Source: an uncultured Eudoraea sp.
GTDB taxonomy: Bacteria; Bacteroidota; Bacteroidia; Flavobacteriales; Flavobacteriaceae
Length of the DNA: 64,000 nt
NCBI RefSeq assembly: GCF_947490415.1
Contig: NZ_CANLGX010000001.1
Span: 1,037,160-1,101,159, forward strand
Reading direction: 5' to 3'
Shown here: piece after piece, positions 27,647-36,808 of the stretch
Position numbering within the stretch: the first letter of the stretch is position 1
Layout: each line of letters starts with the position of its first letter
Made by a program: the position numbers and the translations under genes
The notes under the pieces: model-generated
Databases searched by the model: none
Seen by the model: only the letters and a program-made list of their open reading frames with translations
What the model was told of the DNA's origin: nothing

Positions 27647-28954
27647 ATGAAAACACTAAATAAATTATTAATAGTAACTCTAATTTTCTTGGCCTTTGGT
27701 TCTTGTGAAGTTCAGGATGGTAAGAATTTAAATGGAGCTGATACTACTTCGATATCAGAAGATGTTTCCAGAGGAGAACTCGGAGATGCAATAGCTGGAA
27801 TTCTTTCGGATATGAGGGAACGTATCGAAACTCAAGTAGATGCAACTTCTGTATTAGGCAGAGAATACTGGAGAATTCAATCATCTGATCCCAGGTGGAC
27901 AGGGGATTTGTTAACCGGGCTGCTCGACGATAATACATTCTATACTACGGCTCCTTATTCTGCGAGGTATGCTACCGTAAAAGATATAAATCTTGTATTG
28001 GAAGGTTTGGTAAATTCAACAGCGGATTTCACTGAGGCAGAAAAGGCTGCAGCTAGGGGTTTAGTCAATACCCTAAAAGCACACGAGCTTTTGATGGTTC
28101 TTAATGCTCAATATCAGAACGGGATAAGAATAGAAGTATCGGATCCGGATAATTTGGGCTCATTTGTAAGTTATGATGAGGCCTTGTCATCCTTATCGAG
28201 TATCTTATCGGATGCTTCTTCTGATCTTTTGAATGCAGGAGCAAGTTTCCCGTTTCCCATTCCATCGGGATTTGAGGATTTTAATACTCCGTCAACGTTC
28301 GATGAGTTTAACAAAGCGTTGGCTGCCAGAATAGCGGTTTATCAGGGAAATTATACTGAAGCCCTGGCATTGCTTTCTGAATCATTTCTTGATTTAGGCG
28401 GGGATTTAAATAGTGGAGCATACTTCACCTTTTCCCTAACTGGCGCAGATTTATCCAACCAATTGTTCTTTGCGCAAAATTCAACTATTGCGAATGCCAG
28501 AATTGCCCACCCTACGTTCATTACAGATGCGGAGGCGGGTGATACCAGGCTTAATAAAGCACCGTTAAGAGATGCTCCATTAACTGCAGATGGTTTAACC
28601 GGGGAGAATGATGTTTTTATCTACCAAAGCAATGTTGATCCAGTGGGTATTATTAGGAATGAAGAGCTGATTCTGTTATATGCAGAAGCGAATCATATTA
28701 CCGATCCTACTGAGGCCGTTAACGCCATCAATATAATTAGGAATGCTGCTGGGTTGCCTAATTATTCTGGGGGAACAGCTCCGGCAGATTTGGTTAATGA
28801 AATATTGCAGCAGCGGCGTTACTCATTATTTGCTGAAGGTGGCCATCGATGGATTGATGTAAGAAGATTTGATCGACTAGGAGATTTACCATTAGATAGG
28901 CCTGGGGATGGTACTGCAGAACAATTCCCAATACCTCAAAATGAAAATCAATAA
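27647..28954 (+). CDS. SusD/RagB-family substrate-binding lipoprotein
   Basis: A 435-residue lipoprotein with lipobox FGSC (Cys20). Helical TPR-like parts and the C-terminal region typical of SusD (RNEELILLYAEANHI, AVNAINIIRNAAGLP, EILQQRRYSLFAEGGHRWIDVRRF) are present. It acts as the lid of the SusC channel and captures substrate at the cell surface. It is rather short for the family (often around 500 residues). It is in an operon with the SusC gene, closed by the terminator at 28971-29004. Confidence 0.93.
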   Translation: MKTLNKLLIVTLIFLAFGSCEVQDGKNLNGADTTSISEDVSRGELGDAIAGILSDMRERIETQVDATSVLGREYWRIQSSDPRWTGDLLTGLLDDNTFYTTAPYSARYATVKDINLVLEGLVNSTADFTEAEKAAARGLVNTLKAHELLMVLNAQYQNGIRIEVSDPDNLGSFVSYDEALSSLSSILSDASSDLLNAGASFPFPIPSGFEDFNTPSTFDEFNKALAARIAVYQGNYTEALALLSESFLDLGGDLNSGAYFTFSLTGADLSNQLFFAQNSTIANARIAHPTFITDAEAGDTRLNKAPLRDAPLTADGLTGENDVFIYQSNVDPVGIIRNEELILLYAEANHITDPTEAVNAINIIRNAAGLPNYSGGTAPADLVNEILQQRRYSLFAEGGHRWIDVRRFDRLGDLPLDRPGDGTAEQFPIPQNENQ

Positions 28955-28970
28955 AAAGTGATTAGACGTA

Positions 28971-29004
28971 AAAAAACCCCTGACCTTGTGGTCAGGGGTT
29001 TTTT
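28971..29004. terminator. Bidirectional terminator between SusD and RND efflux genes
   Basis: A 15-bp stem: the A run plus CCCCTGACC (28971-28985) pairs with GGTCAGGGG plus a T run (28990-29004); loop TTGT. A and T runs on both sides let it act for the rightward SusCD operon and the leftward efflux operon ending at 29023. Confidence 0.94.
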
Positions 29005-29022
29005 GTTAGGATCTTTTGCCGC

Positions 29023-32000
29023 TTAAGCTGCTATTTCAAGATCTTTCTTTTTTAGAGGTGATTTTTTGGCCCCTCCTTTGAGTTTAATCTTTATTCTGTA
29101 TACGATATTAAACAGAACAGGAACTATTATTAGGGTAAGGAAGGTAGCCACAATTAATCCAAAAATAACCGTCCATGCCAGAGGCCCCCAAAAAATGACG
29201 TTGTCTCCACCGATATAAATTTTAGGGTCAAACTCCGTAAACAGCGAAAAGAAATCAATATTAAGACCAATAGCCAAAGGAATTAGTCCCAGCACGGTGG
29301 TAATTGCTGTTAGCAAGACCGGTCTCATTCTGGCTTTTCCGCCTTTTACAATTAATTCTGTGACCTGTTCTCTGGATAAGAGCTCTTTATCCTCCATCCC
29401 TAAAGACACTTTTTTTCGATCTATAAGAATTTGTGTATAATCCAGGAGGACCACTCCATTATTAACAACAATACCAGCCAAAGATATAATGCCCATCATG
29501 GTCATCATAATTACAAAAGGCCAGCCGGTGATCATTAATCCGCCAAAAACGCCTATAAAACTGAGGAAAATCGCTGTCATTATAATAGCAGGTTTTGAAA
29601 TACCCCCAAATTGGAACACAAGGATTAACATTATTAAACCTAACCCTGAAAAGAATGCGCCAACCAAAAATTGCATCTGTTTATTCTGTTCTTCAATCTG
29701 TCCCGTATAATCGATTTTTACATTGGCTGGAATTCCCTTGTATTCTTCCATTTCCTTTTTTATCTCCGCCACAATTGCCCCAGCATCTGTAAATCCTGGT
29801 CTAAGTCCCGAATAAAGTGTTACAACACGTTTAGTGTCCTTGTGTTTTATTGCACTAAAACTGGAAGTATTCCTCTGAGATGCCACGGCAGATACAGGAA
29901 TTTCTTTTATACGGCCAGTTGCCTGGTCCCTGAAAATTACATTCTGATTGAACAGTGCACTGGTATTATATCTAAGGTCTTTATTAAAACGAACATTAAT
30001 ATCATAATCTTCGCCACCTTCTTTATAAATACCGGCCTTGTCTCCAAAGAGTGAACGCCTTAACTGCATTCCAACCTGTCCTACCGATACGCCAAGCTCA
30101 CCGGCCTTTTCACGATCTACAGTGACCTGCATACTCGGTTTTCCGGTATTTACATCAATCTTTAATTCTTCAATGCCTTCTATGTTTTTAGTATTAAGGA
30201 AATTACGCATTTGCTCTGCGGTATTTATTAAAACGTCGTAATCCTTCCCTTCAATTTCTATATTTATTGGATATCCAGAAGGAGGAGCAATCTGGTCTTT
30301 TTCCACAGAGATAGCAACCCCAGGGTATATGCCTTTTAGACCATCCTGAATTTCTTTACGCAGAGCTTCTGTATCTCGACCATTTCTAAGCTTATATTCT
30401 CTCATAGAAATGGTAATCTTACCCCTGTGTGGCATTTCTGCTGCTGAGCCTCCCTCTGTAAACGGATTTTCTGCGCCTTTACCTACCTGGGAAACACTCG
30501 ATGCGACAAGTAAACTATTTTCGCCATCCATATATTTAGGATCATCTGTAATCGCGTAAACCCTTTTTTCGATATTTTTCGTTATTTCATTAGTTTTTTC
30601 TATAGCCGTGCCCTGTGGATACTCTATATAAACATAAATCTCATTAGGGGTATTGTCAGGAAAAAATTCCACCTTTGTTCTGCCGCTTCCGAGTGATATA
30701 CCAAAAGCAATAAAGGCAGCTATCAGCAACAATACCGTAAAACCAAAGTATACATATACATTTCTTCCTTTAAGAGCACTCCTTAATCGATTTTCGTACC
30801 AATTTTCAAAACGGGACAAGTAATTTTTTTGAAATTGTAAAGCTGCCTTTTTAAGTCCGTACTTGTATCCCCAGAACAAAATCACCAGGACAATCATTAA
30901 AGAACCTAAACCACGGACTGCACCACCAACGATAATTATAAACAGTCCAATTCCTCCAAGCACGATACTCAGTCGAATAAGTTGTTTTAGTGAAAGAACT
31001 TTGTTGCCCACCTCCATAAAGCTCGATACCAGCATAGAGTTCATAAAAATGGCAACGAATAATGAAGAGCCAAGGACCACAGATAGGGTTATCGGGAAGA
31101 AAATCATAAACTCACCCATAATACCGGGCCAGAGTCCCAGCGGTACAAAAGCAGCAACTGTGGTGGCTGTAGAAATAATTATGGGAAAAGCAATTTCTCC
31201 AATACCTTTTTTGGCGGCCTCAATACGAGACATACCTTCTTCTTCAATTAAGCGGTAAACATTTTCAACAACAACAATACCATTGTCTACCAGCATTCCC
31301 AGTCCCATTATGAGTCCGAACAATATCATCGTATTTAAAGTATATCCCATGGCAGATAATATCATGAAAGACATAAACATGGACATAGGGATTGCAAATC
31401 CAACAAAAAGAGCGTTCCGAAAACCTAAAAAGAACATTAAAACGGTTACCACCAATATGATCCCAAAAATAATGTTGTTAACCAGGTCATCGACCTGATT
31501 TAATGTGCGACTTGAGGAATCATTGGCGATACTTACTTGCAAGTCTGCAGGGAAATAATTCTCCTTCGAATCCTTTATAATTTCTCTTATATGATCCGCT
31601 GCAGTGATCGCGTTTTTTCCGGCTCGTTTTTTAATATCGAGCATAACTACACTACTGCCTCTTTCCCTGGCATAAGTAGTTCTCTCTTCTTCCTTAAAGG
31701 AAACGGTTGCAATATCCTTGAGGTAAACGGCATCATTATTTTCTGATTTTACCACAAAGTTCTCAAGCTCGCTTGGGTGTTGTATTTCTCCTAAAATTCG
31801 TATAGTACGACGCTGTCCGCTGGTCTTTAAATTTCCTGCTGACATAGTCATATTCCCATTGCCTATTGCTTGTATAACATCGTCAAAACTTACTTTGGCC
31901 GCCATCATTTTATAAATATCGACGGCTACTTCTACTTCTTTTTCCTGTGCTCCCCTTATATCCACACCTTTAATCTCCGGCAAATCTTCTATTTCATCTT

Positions 32001-32529
32001 CCAGATACTCCCCAAATTCTTTTAATTTCTCAACTGGATAATCCCCTGTCAGATTTACATTCATGATAGGAAAAGATTCAGATAAATTAAGATCAAAAAC
32101 ATCAGGCTCAACTTTTGCTCCATTGAAAATAGGCCAGTCTTCTCCAGCCTTTTCACTATCAACTTCGTCCTTCACTTTTTGTTTGGCATATTCAACAGAA
32201 ATATCTTCATCAAATTCAACCACAATCATAGAATAATCTTCCTGAGAAGTAGATGTGATTTCAACTACATTACTTACATTTTTTAAACGGTCTTCGAGAG
32301 GATCCGTGAGCAACCGCTCAATGTCTTCTGCTGTATTTCCGGGATAAATCGTACTAATATATATCTTGGTTTCTTTTACCTCCGGGAAGTCTTCTCTGGG
32401 CATTGAAAAATAAGACGATAATCCAATGAAAAAAAAGATGCCAATCATTACGTAAATGACCGACGGATTATCAATAGCCCATGAAGATAATCTGAATTCC
32501 TTATTAGCGTTTCTCTGTTGCTTACTCAT
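29023..32529 (-). CDS. RND multidrug efflux permease (AcrB-like)
   Basis: A 1168-residue inner-membrane pump, slightly longer than AcrB (1049). The proton-relay helix reads GLGMLVDNGIVVVENVYRL, so the usual DD pair is DN. The second half contains GIVVNNGVVLLDYTQ and MRPVLLTAITTVLGLIPLAIG. A second hydrophobic insert (about residues 535-590) follows the first TM bundle. It works with the adaptor and TolC genes just upstream in the operon; the ATG is 4 bp after the adaptor stop. Substrates are unknown. Confidence 0.93.
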   Translation of the reverse strand: MSKQQRNANKEFRLSSWAIDNPSVIYVMIGIFFFIGLSSYFSMPREDFPEVKETKIYISTIYPGNTAEDIERLLTDPLEDRLKNVSNVVEITSTSQEDYSMIVVEFDEDISVEYAKQKVKDEVDSEKAGEDWPIFNGAKVEPDVFDLNLSESFPIMNVNLTGDYPVEKLKEFGEYLEDEIEDLPEIKGVDIRGAQEKEVEVAVDIYKMMAAKVSFDDVIQAIGNGNMTMSAGNLKTSGQRRTIRILGEIQHPSELENFVVKSENNDAVYLKDIATVSFKEEERTTYARERGSSVVMLDIKKRAGKNAITAADHIREIIKDSKENYFPADLQVSIANDSSSRTLNQVDDLVNNIIFGIILVVTVLMFFLGFRNALFVGFAIPMSMFMSFMILSAMGYTLNTMILFGLIMGLGMLVDNGIVVVENVYRLIEEEGMSRIEAAKKGIGEIAFPIIISTATTVAAFVPLGLWPGIMGEFMIFFPITLSVVLGSSLFVAIFMNSMLVSSFMEVGNKVLSLKQLIRLSIVLGGIGLFIIIVGGAVRGLGSLMIVLVILFWGYKYGLKKAALQFQKNYLSRFENWYENRLRSALKGRNVYVYFGFTVLLLIAAFIAFGISLGSGRTKVEFFPDNTPNEIYVYIEYPQGTAIEKTNEITKNIEKRVYAITDDPKYMDGENSLLVASSVSQVGKGAENPFTEGGSAAEMPHRGKITISMREYKLRNGRDTEALRKEIQDGLKGIYPGVAISVEKDQIAPPSGYPINIEIEGKDYDVLINTAEQMRNFLNTKNIEGIEELKIDVNTGKPSMQVTVDREKAGELGVSVGQVGMQLRRSLFGDKAGIYKEGGEDYDINVRFNKDLRYNTSALFNQNVIFRDQATGRIKEIPVSAVASQRNTSSFSAIKHKDTKRVVTLYSGLRPGFTDAGAIVAEIKKEMEEYKGIPANVKIDYTGQIEEQNKQMQFLVGAFFSGLGLIMLILVFQFGGISKPAIIMTAIFLSFIGVFGGLMITGWPFVIMMTMMGIISLAGIVVNNGVVLLDYTQILIDRKKVSLGMEDKELLSREQVTELIVKGGKARMRPVLLTAITTVLGLIPLAIGLNIDFFSLFTEFDPKIYIGGDNVIFWGPLAWTVIFGLIVATFLTLIIVPVLFNIVYRIKIKLKGGAKKSPLKKKDLEIAA

Positions 32530-32533
32530 AAGA

Positions 32534-33703
32534 CTATTGAATTATTTTTACTTTCTGATTTTCTCTGACATTGCGAGCACCTTCCATGATTACCTGTTCA
32601 CCGGGGTTAATTCCTTCTATGACTTCAACGTAGTCTCCCTGCGTTAGCCCCGTTTTAATTATCTGTTTTTTTGCTACTGCCATGTCATTTGAATCAACCT
32701 CTGTGGCGATATAGACATATTGCTCACCCTCCGCATTTTCAGAGATCAAACTCTGTGGAATTAAAATAGCCTTGTTATTACTGTAATTGTTAATCTGTAC
32801 ACGAGCTGTAAGATTTGGCTTTATATTATTATTTTTATTGGGTACTGCTATTTCTACTCGAAAAGATCTGTTAGTTGGATTAATAAAATTTCCTGTTTGC
32901 CTTACAACGGAAGTAATACTATCGCCCAGTACAGGGAAATAGGCTTTTACTTCTTTACCTACTTTTACCCCATTTAAATAACTTTCAGGTACGTCCACTT
33001 CAATGTACATATCAGAAAGGTTTACAATGCGAAATACTGCTTGCCCATTAACCGGTGAAACAACAGTTCCCTGTTCTTGAATAACATTGTCAATTATTCC
33101 TGAGAAAGGGGCTCTTATATTTGATTTCGCCAACTGGCTTTGAGCTTGTTTAACAGAATTCTCTACTGCCTGATAATTTGTTTCTGCCTGCAGATATTGA
33201 ATTTCAGATCCAATTTTTTGCTCCCACAGTCTTTTTTGACGCTCAAAAGTAGTTTTTGCAAGTGCTGCCTGGGTTTTTAATTGTTCAAGTTGACTACTCA
33301 TTCCACCATCATCAATTGTAGCCAAAAGCTGACCTTTATTCACTTTTTGACCTTCTTTCACATAGACTCGAACTAATGTGCCGTTCATCTCCGGGTAAAT
33401 CAGTACATTTTGTTTGGTCATTACGTTTCCTTGAAGATCGAGATAGTGACGAAACTGCTGCTCTTTTGTTTTTAAGGTGGTAACCAATGCTAATTTTGAA
33501 TTGCTATCCTTTACATTTATAACAGAATCCAGAAGCCTAAGTTCTGAATTCAATAGTTTTTGTTTTTCGGCAATTTCCTGTTTTTTTAATTTAATTGCTT
33601 CTAAATTTCCTTCAGCAATTAAGGTTTCAACTGACTTAACTGGACCATCTCCACAGGATATTATTAGAAATGAAATTAGTATTAATAAAAGAGTATTTTT
33701 CAT
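32534..33703 (-). CDS. RND efflux periplasmic adaptor lipoprotein
   Basis: A 389-residue membrane-fusion protein with lipobox IISC (Cys17), then a coiled-coil (EAIKLKKQEIAEKQKLLNSE), a biotinyl-lipoyl-like domain (GTLVRVYVKEGQKVNKGQLLATID), a hairpin (LEQLKTQAALAKTTFERQK) and C-terminal beta-barrel domains. It links the AcrB-like pump to TolC. Third gene of the tetR-tolC-adaptor-pump operon. Confidence 0.93.
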   Translation of the reverse strand: MKNTLLLILISFLIISCGDGPVKSVETLIAEGNLEAIKLKKQEIAEKQKLLNSELRLLDSVINVKDSNSKLALVTTLKTKEQQFRHYLDLQGNVMTKQNVLIYPEMNGTLVRVYVKEGQKVNKGQLLATIDDGGMSSQLEQLKTQAALAKTTFERQKRLWEQKIGSEIQYLQAETNYQAVENSVKQAQSQLAKSNIRAPFSGIIDNVIQEQGTVVSPVNGQAVFRIVNLSDMYIEVDVPESYLNGVKVGKEVKAYFPVLGDSITSVVRQTGNFINPTNRSFRVEIAVPNKNNNIKPNLTARVQINNYSNNKAILIPQSLISENAEGEQYVYIATEVDSNDMAVAKKQIIKTGLTQGDYVEVIEGINPGEQVIMEGARNVRENQKVKIIQ

Positions 33704-33729
33704 TTTATTCGGTTTTGTAAGTTGAGGGT

Positions 33730-35064
33730 TTAATTGTTGAGAACAGTTTCCAATTCTGTTTTTCTGTTGATAACTTGCACCATAGATTCCAGATAATCCT
33801 GCTGTGCGGTATAAAGTTGAATTTGCGCTTGTCTTAATTCAAAACTGGTAGCAAGCCCTTCAAAATATTTTGTTTGATTTTTCTTTTCAATGCGCTCTGC
33901 AAGATTGAGATTACTTTTGGCTGTTTCGTAGTCCTCAATGGAGAAAATATAATCGCTTTTAGCCCGTTCAAGTTGAAGCCTGATCTGTTCTTCGGTTTCT
34001 GTCAATTGAGTTTTTGCCTGGTCATAGGCAATTTTAGCTCTTTGGGTAGATGCACTTCTATTGAGTGAACTGAAAATAGGAATTTTCAAATCGAAACCTA
34101 GTACAGATGATCCATACCATTGCTGTTCATTTCCAAAAAAGGAGAACGTATTGCTAAAGGCAGATGTTCCATAATTTACAAATGCATTAAGTGTTGGCAA
34201 GGCTTTACTTTTGGCCAGCTTTAGTTCGTAATACCGTTGTTCATTCAGGTTGGCGACCAGCTTATAATCAACATTATTTTCCATATAGAATTCCGAATCC
34301 AGGAGATTAAAATCAATTTGTTTTAATACCAAATCATCCAGGTTTTCCTCTAATATGGTTTGGTTTTCAATAGGAAGCCCCATAATTAAGTTTAACATTT
34401 GTAGCGTGATATCTTCAAATCGGATTGAATTTTTTAATGCACTAATAATTGAAGACAATGTAATTTGAAGTTGTTCAACACTTTCTTCATCACCAAGGCC
34501 ATTCTCAAAGAGTTTTTCAGTTTCGAAGAGATTTTTCTCTAATGTTGCCTTATTGTTCTCGAGGATAGCAACAGTTTCATTGGCAAGCAAAACATTACCA
34601 TAGGCCTCTATGACCGCTTTCCGTATTTCTTGATCTGTTTTCTCCTTATTGTTTTGACTATATCTAAGAAAAGCTTCGGTGGCTTGTACGCCTACAATAT
34701 ATGAACCATCGAATATTTGCTGACGAAGTGTGGCAGTTGCATTAACCTGATTTTGTTGACCAAAAACTATGGGAAGAAAAGAACCAGGTTCTCCTCCAAC
34801 AATTTCACCAGGAATCAGAGTTACAGGTTGTTTTAATTGATTTTGGTAGCTAAGATCACCGTCAATCTGAGGTAAGCCAGTAGCGATCACCTCCCATTTT
34901 TGCTTTTGAGCATCTAATATTTCTCTATCGGCATTAATAACACTATAGTTATTTTCAAGGGCATATGTAATGGCCTCTTCCAGTGAAAAGCTATTGGTTT
35001 GTTCCTGGGAAAAAGACCAACCAAAAAACATAAATGTTAAAATGGTTAAAAATCGAATTTTCAT
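33730..35064 (-). CDS. TolC-family outer-membrane efflux protein
   Basis: A 444-residue protein with a signal peptide (MKIRFLTILTFMFFGWSFSQ). Two OEP repeats with long amphipathic helices (SLEEAITYALENNYSV; YDQAKTQLTETEEQIRLQLERA) form the periplasmic tunnel. Its start follows the tetR stop directly (35065), showing tight coupling. It provides the exit duct for the RND pump. Confidence 0.93.
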   Translation of the reverse strand: MKIRFLTILTFMFFGWSFSQEQTNSFSLEEAITYALENNYSVINADREILDAQKQKWEVIATGLPQIDGDLSYQNQLKQPVTLIPGEIVGGEPGSFLPIVFGQQNQVNATATLRQQIFDGSYIVGVQATEAFLRYSQNNKEKTDQEIRKAVIEAYGNVLLANETVAILENNKATLEKNLFETEKLFENGLGDEESVEQLQITLSSIISALKNSIRFEDITLQMLNLIMGLPIENQTILEENLDDLVLKQIDFNLLDSEFYMENNVDYKLVANLNEQRYYELKLAKSKALPTLNAFVNYGTSAFSNTFSFFGNEQQWYGSSVLGFDLKIPIFSSLNRSASTQRAKIAYDQAKTQLTETEEQIRLQLERAKSDYIFSIEDYETAKSNLNLAERIEKKNQTKYFEGLATSFELRQAQIQLYTAQQDYLESMVQVINRKTELETVLNN

Positions 35065-35670
35065 TTAATCCTGATTTGAGTTGATTATGTTATTGAGTAT
35101 TTTTCTCCCTTTGGGTGTGACAACACCCCGGAGATGGTATTCCAAATAGTCGTCCATAAGATCAAGCACCGGAAATTTAGCCACAGGGAATAGTCGGCTA
35201 TCCTTAATACTAGTGACTCCAGAAAAGTAAATTCTTGCGACAAATTCAACGTTCAGATTATCCCTGTAAATTCCTTGATCAATACCTTTCTTTACATTGT
35301 TTACCACACAATCATGCATCATATCAAATTGCTTACCTCGAAGGGTATTATAAATTCTGGGGTAGTATTTTTGAAGTTGAAATTGGGGAGAAGTTTTCTC
35401 ATCGTTTAAATGCTGCATCACCAGTCTTTTGATCTCATAGAGCTCTTCAATTGGGTTCTTTTTAAGTAAACATATTTCATCAATTCCGCAGGAAACGGAA
35501 TCAAATACATGCATGGTGCAGGCCTCTACCAATTTGGTTTTGTTTTCAAAATTTGAATAAATGGTTTTCTTGGAAATGCCCATTGCCTGAGCCAGGTCAT
35601 CCATAGTAACACTTTTAAATCCAAGATTTAGAAAGAGGTCCGTTGCTTTAATTAAGATTTTTTCTTTCAT
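35065..35670 (-). CDS. TetR/AcrR-family transcriptional regulator of the efflux operon
   Basis: A 201-residue repressor. The N-terminal helix-turn-helix is VTMDDLAQAMGISKKTIYSNFENKTKLVEA; the rest is a ligand-binding helical domain. The ATG at 35668-35670 (MKEKILIKATDLF) is chosen over an upstream TTG. First gene of the operon, immediately followed by tolC. A perfect inverted repeat lies 20 bp before its start, so autoregulation of the whole efflux operon is likely. Confidence 0.9.
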   Translation of the reverse strand: MKEKILIKATDLFLNLGFKSVTMDDLAQAMGISKKTIYSNFENKTKLVEACTMHVFDSVSCGIDEICLLKKNPIEELYEIKRLVMQHLNDEKTSPQFQLQKYYPRIYNTLRGKQFDMMHDCVVNNVKKGIDQGIYRDNLNVEFVARIYFSGVTSIKDSRLFPVAKFPVLDLMDDYLEYHLRGVVTPKGRKILNNIINSNQD

Positions 35671-35690
35671 AGTCGAGGTCAAATATAATC

Positions 35691-35720
35691 AGGAAACTAT
35701 AAAAACATAAAAAGTTTCCT
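35691..35720. promoter_or_regulatory. Probable TetR operator (inverted repeat)
   Basis: AGGAAACT (35691-35698) and AGTTTCCT (35713-35720) form a perfect 8-bp inverted repeat with a 14-bp AT spacer. A further AGGAAA lies at 35772-35777, nearer to the polyprenyl synthase gene. The position directly upstream of the tetR-tolC-adaptor-pump operon fits a TetR-family binding site. The regulator-site pairing is inference. Confidence 0.65.
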
Positions 35721-35812
35721 AAGTTTTACATTTTTTTAACAAACTACCTGATTAAAGTCATTTTTGTTTACAGGAAATTTACATTAATGTTCTTCAGTGA
35801 CTGCTTTTAATG

Positions 35813-35820
35813 TATTTTTG
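35813..35820 (+). promoter_or_regulatory. Promoter -7 element of the polyprenyl synthase gene
   Basis: TATTTTTG matches the Bacteroidota -7 consensus TAxxTTTG and lies 13 bp before the ATG at 35834. The -33 region is less clear, with TTC-type rather than TTG sequence near 35790. Confidence 0.5.
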
Positions 35821-35833
35821 AAAAAAATTCAAA

Positions 35834-36808
35834 ATGCCAGACATCGAGTTTTTTCGGGGATGTTTTAATTCCTATCTGGAAAATAAACTCAGTACAAAAG
35901 AGCCTCATAATCTATACGACCCGATAGCGTATATAATGGATTTAGGAGGGAAGAGGTTAAGGCCAATATTAACACTCATTAGTGCTGATGTGTTAGGCGG
36001 TAAACTTGAGGATGCCCTGGATGCGGCCCTTGCAATTGAAATTTTTCATAATTTTTCGTTGGTACATGATGATATCATGGATGCAGCACCACTCAGAAGA
36101 GGAGAAAAGACTGTGCATAAAAAATGGGATATTAATACAGGTATTTTGTCTGGAGACGTAATGCTTATTAACTCCTATCAGTATCTGGAAAATTATCCGG
36201 CCGATTTATTTAAGTCGCTGCTAAAAGTATTTAGCAAAACAGCTATTGAGGTCTGCGAAGGCCAGCAATATGATATGGACTTTGAATTAAGTGACCATGT
36301 TACAGTTCCGGATTACCTTAAAATGATTACATATAAGACAGCCGTATTGATTGCAGCAGCTATGAAAATGGGTGCTATAATTTCCAGGTCTTCAGAGAAA
36401 TCACAGGATGTGATTTATGATTATGGTATAAATCTTGGCATAGCCTTTCAATTACAAGATGACTATCTGGATGCCTTCGGTGATCCTGAGAATTTTGGGA
36501 AACAGGTAGGTGGTGACATCATAGAGAATAAAAAAACATTTCTGTATATACGGGCTATGGAATTAGGTACCGCGGAGGAGAAAAATGAATTGAAAAATCT
36601 TTTTTCTATAAAACCCCAGAACCCTCAGGATAAAATACAAACTGTAAAGCAGATTTTTACAAGGAGTGGTGCGGCGGAAGTTACGAGGAAAGAAATTGAA
36701 AAGTATACCCAGCAGGCATTTCAAATACTTGAATCTTTGGAAGCACCGGAAAATAAGAAGGAAGTACTGAAGCAGTTTGGTAATAAACTCATGAACAGAG
36801 AGGTTTAA
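35834..36808 (+). CDS. Polyprenyl synthetase (geranylgeranyl-diphosphate-type)
   Basis: A 324-residue trans-prenyltransferase. The two Asp-rich motifs are DDIMD (residues 79-83, in LVHDDIMDAAPLRRG) and DDYLD (about residue 209, in FQLQDDYLDAFGD). GGKRLRP at 38-44 is the usual IPP-binding site. It elongates allylic diphosphates with IPP; C20 product for carotenoids is likely because lycopene cyclase is next to it, but chain length cannot be read with certainty. It overlaps crtY tail-to-tail by 4 bp. Confidence 0.92.
   Translation: MPDIEFFRGCFNSYLENKLSTKEPHNLYDPIAYIMDLGGKRLRPILTLISADVLGGKLEDALDAALAIEIFHNFSLVHDDIMDAAPLRRGEKTVHKKWDINTGILSGDVMLINSYQYLENYPADLFKSLLKVFSKTAIEVCEGQQYDMDFELSDHVTVPDYLKMITYKTAVLIAAAMKMGAIISRSSEKSQDVIYDYGINLGIAFQLQDDYLDAFGDPENFGKQVGGDIIENKKTFLYIRAMELGTAEEKNELKNLFSIKPQNPQDKIQTVKQIFTRSGAAEVTRKEIEKYTQQAFQILESLEAPENKKEVLKQFGNKLMNREV

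Noticed and set aside
30863..31258. 131-codon open frame antisense to the AcrB-like pump
   Set aside because: Shadow frame, no recognisable family and opposite to strongly conserved coding sequence.
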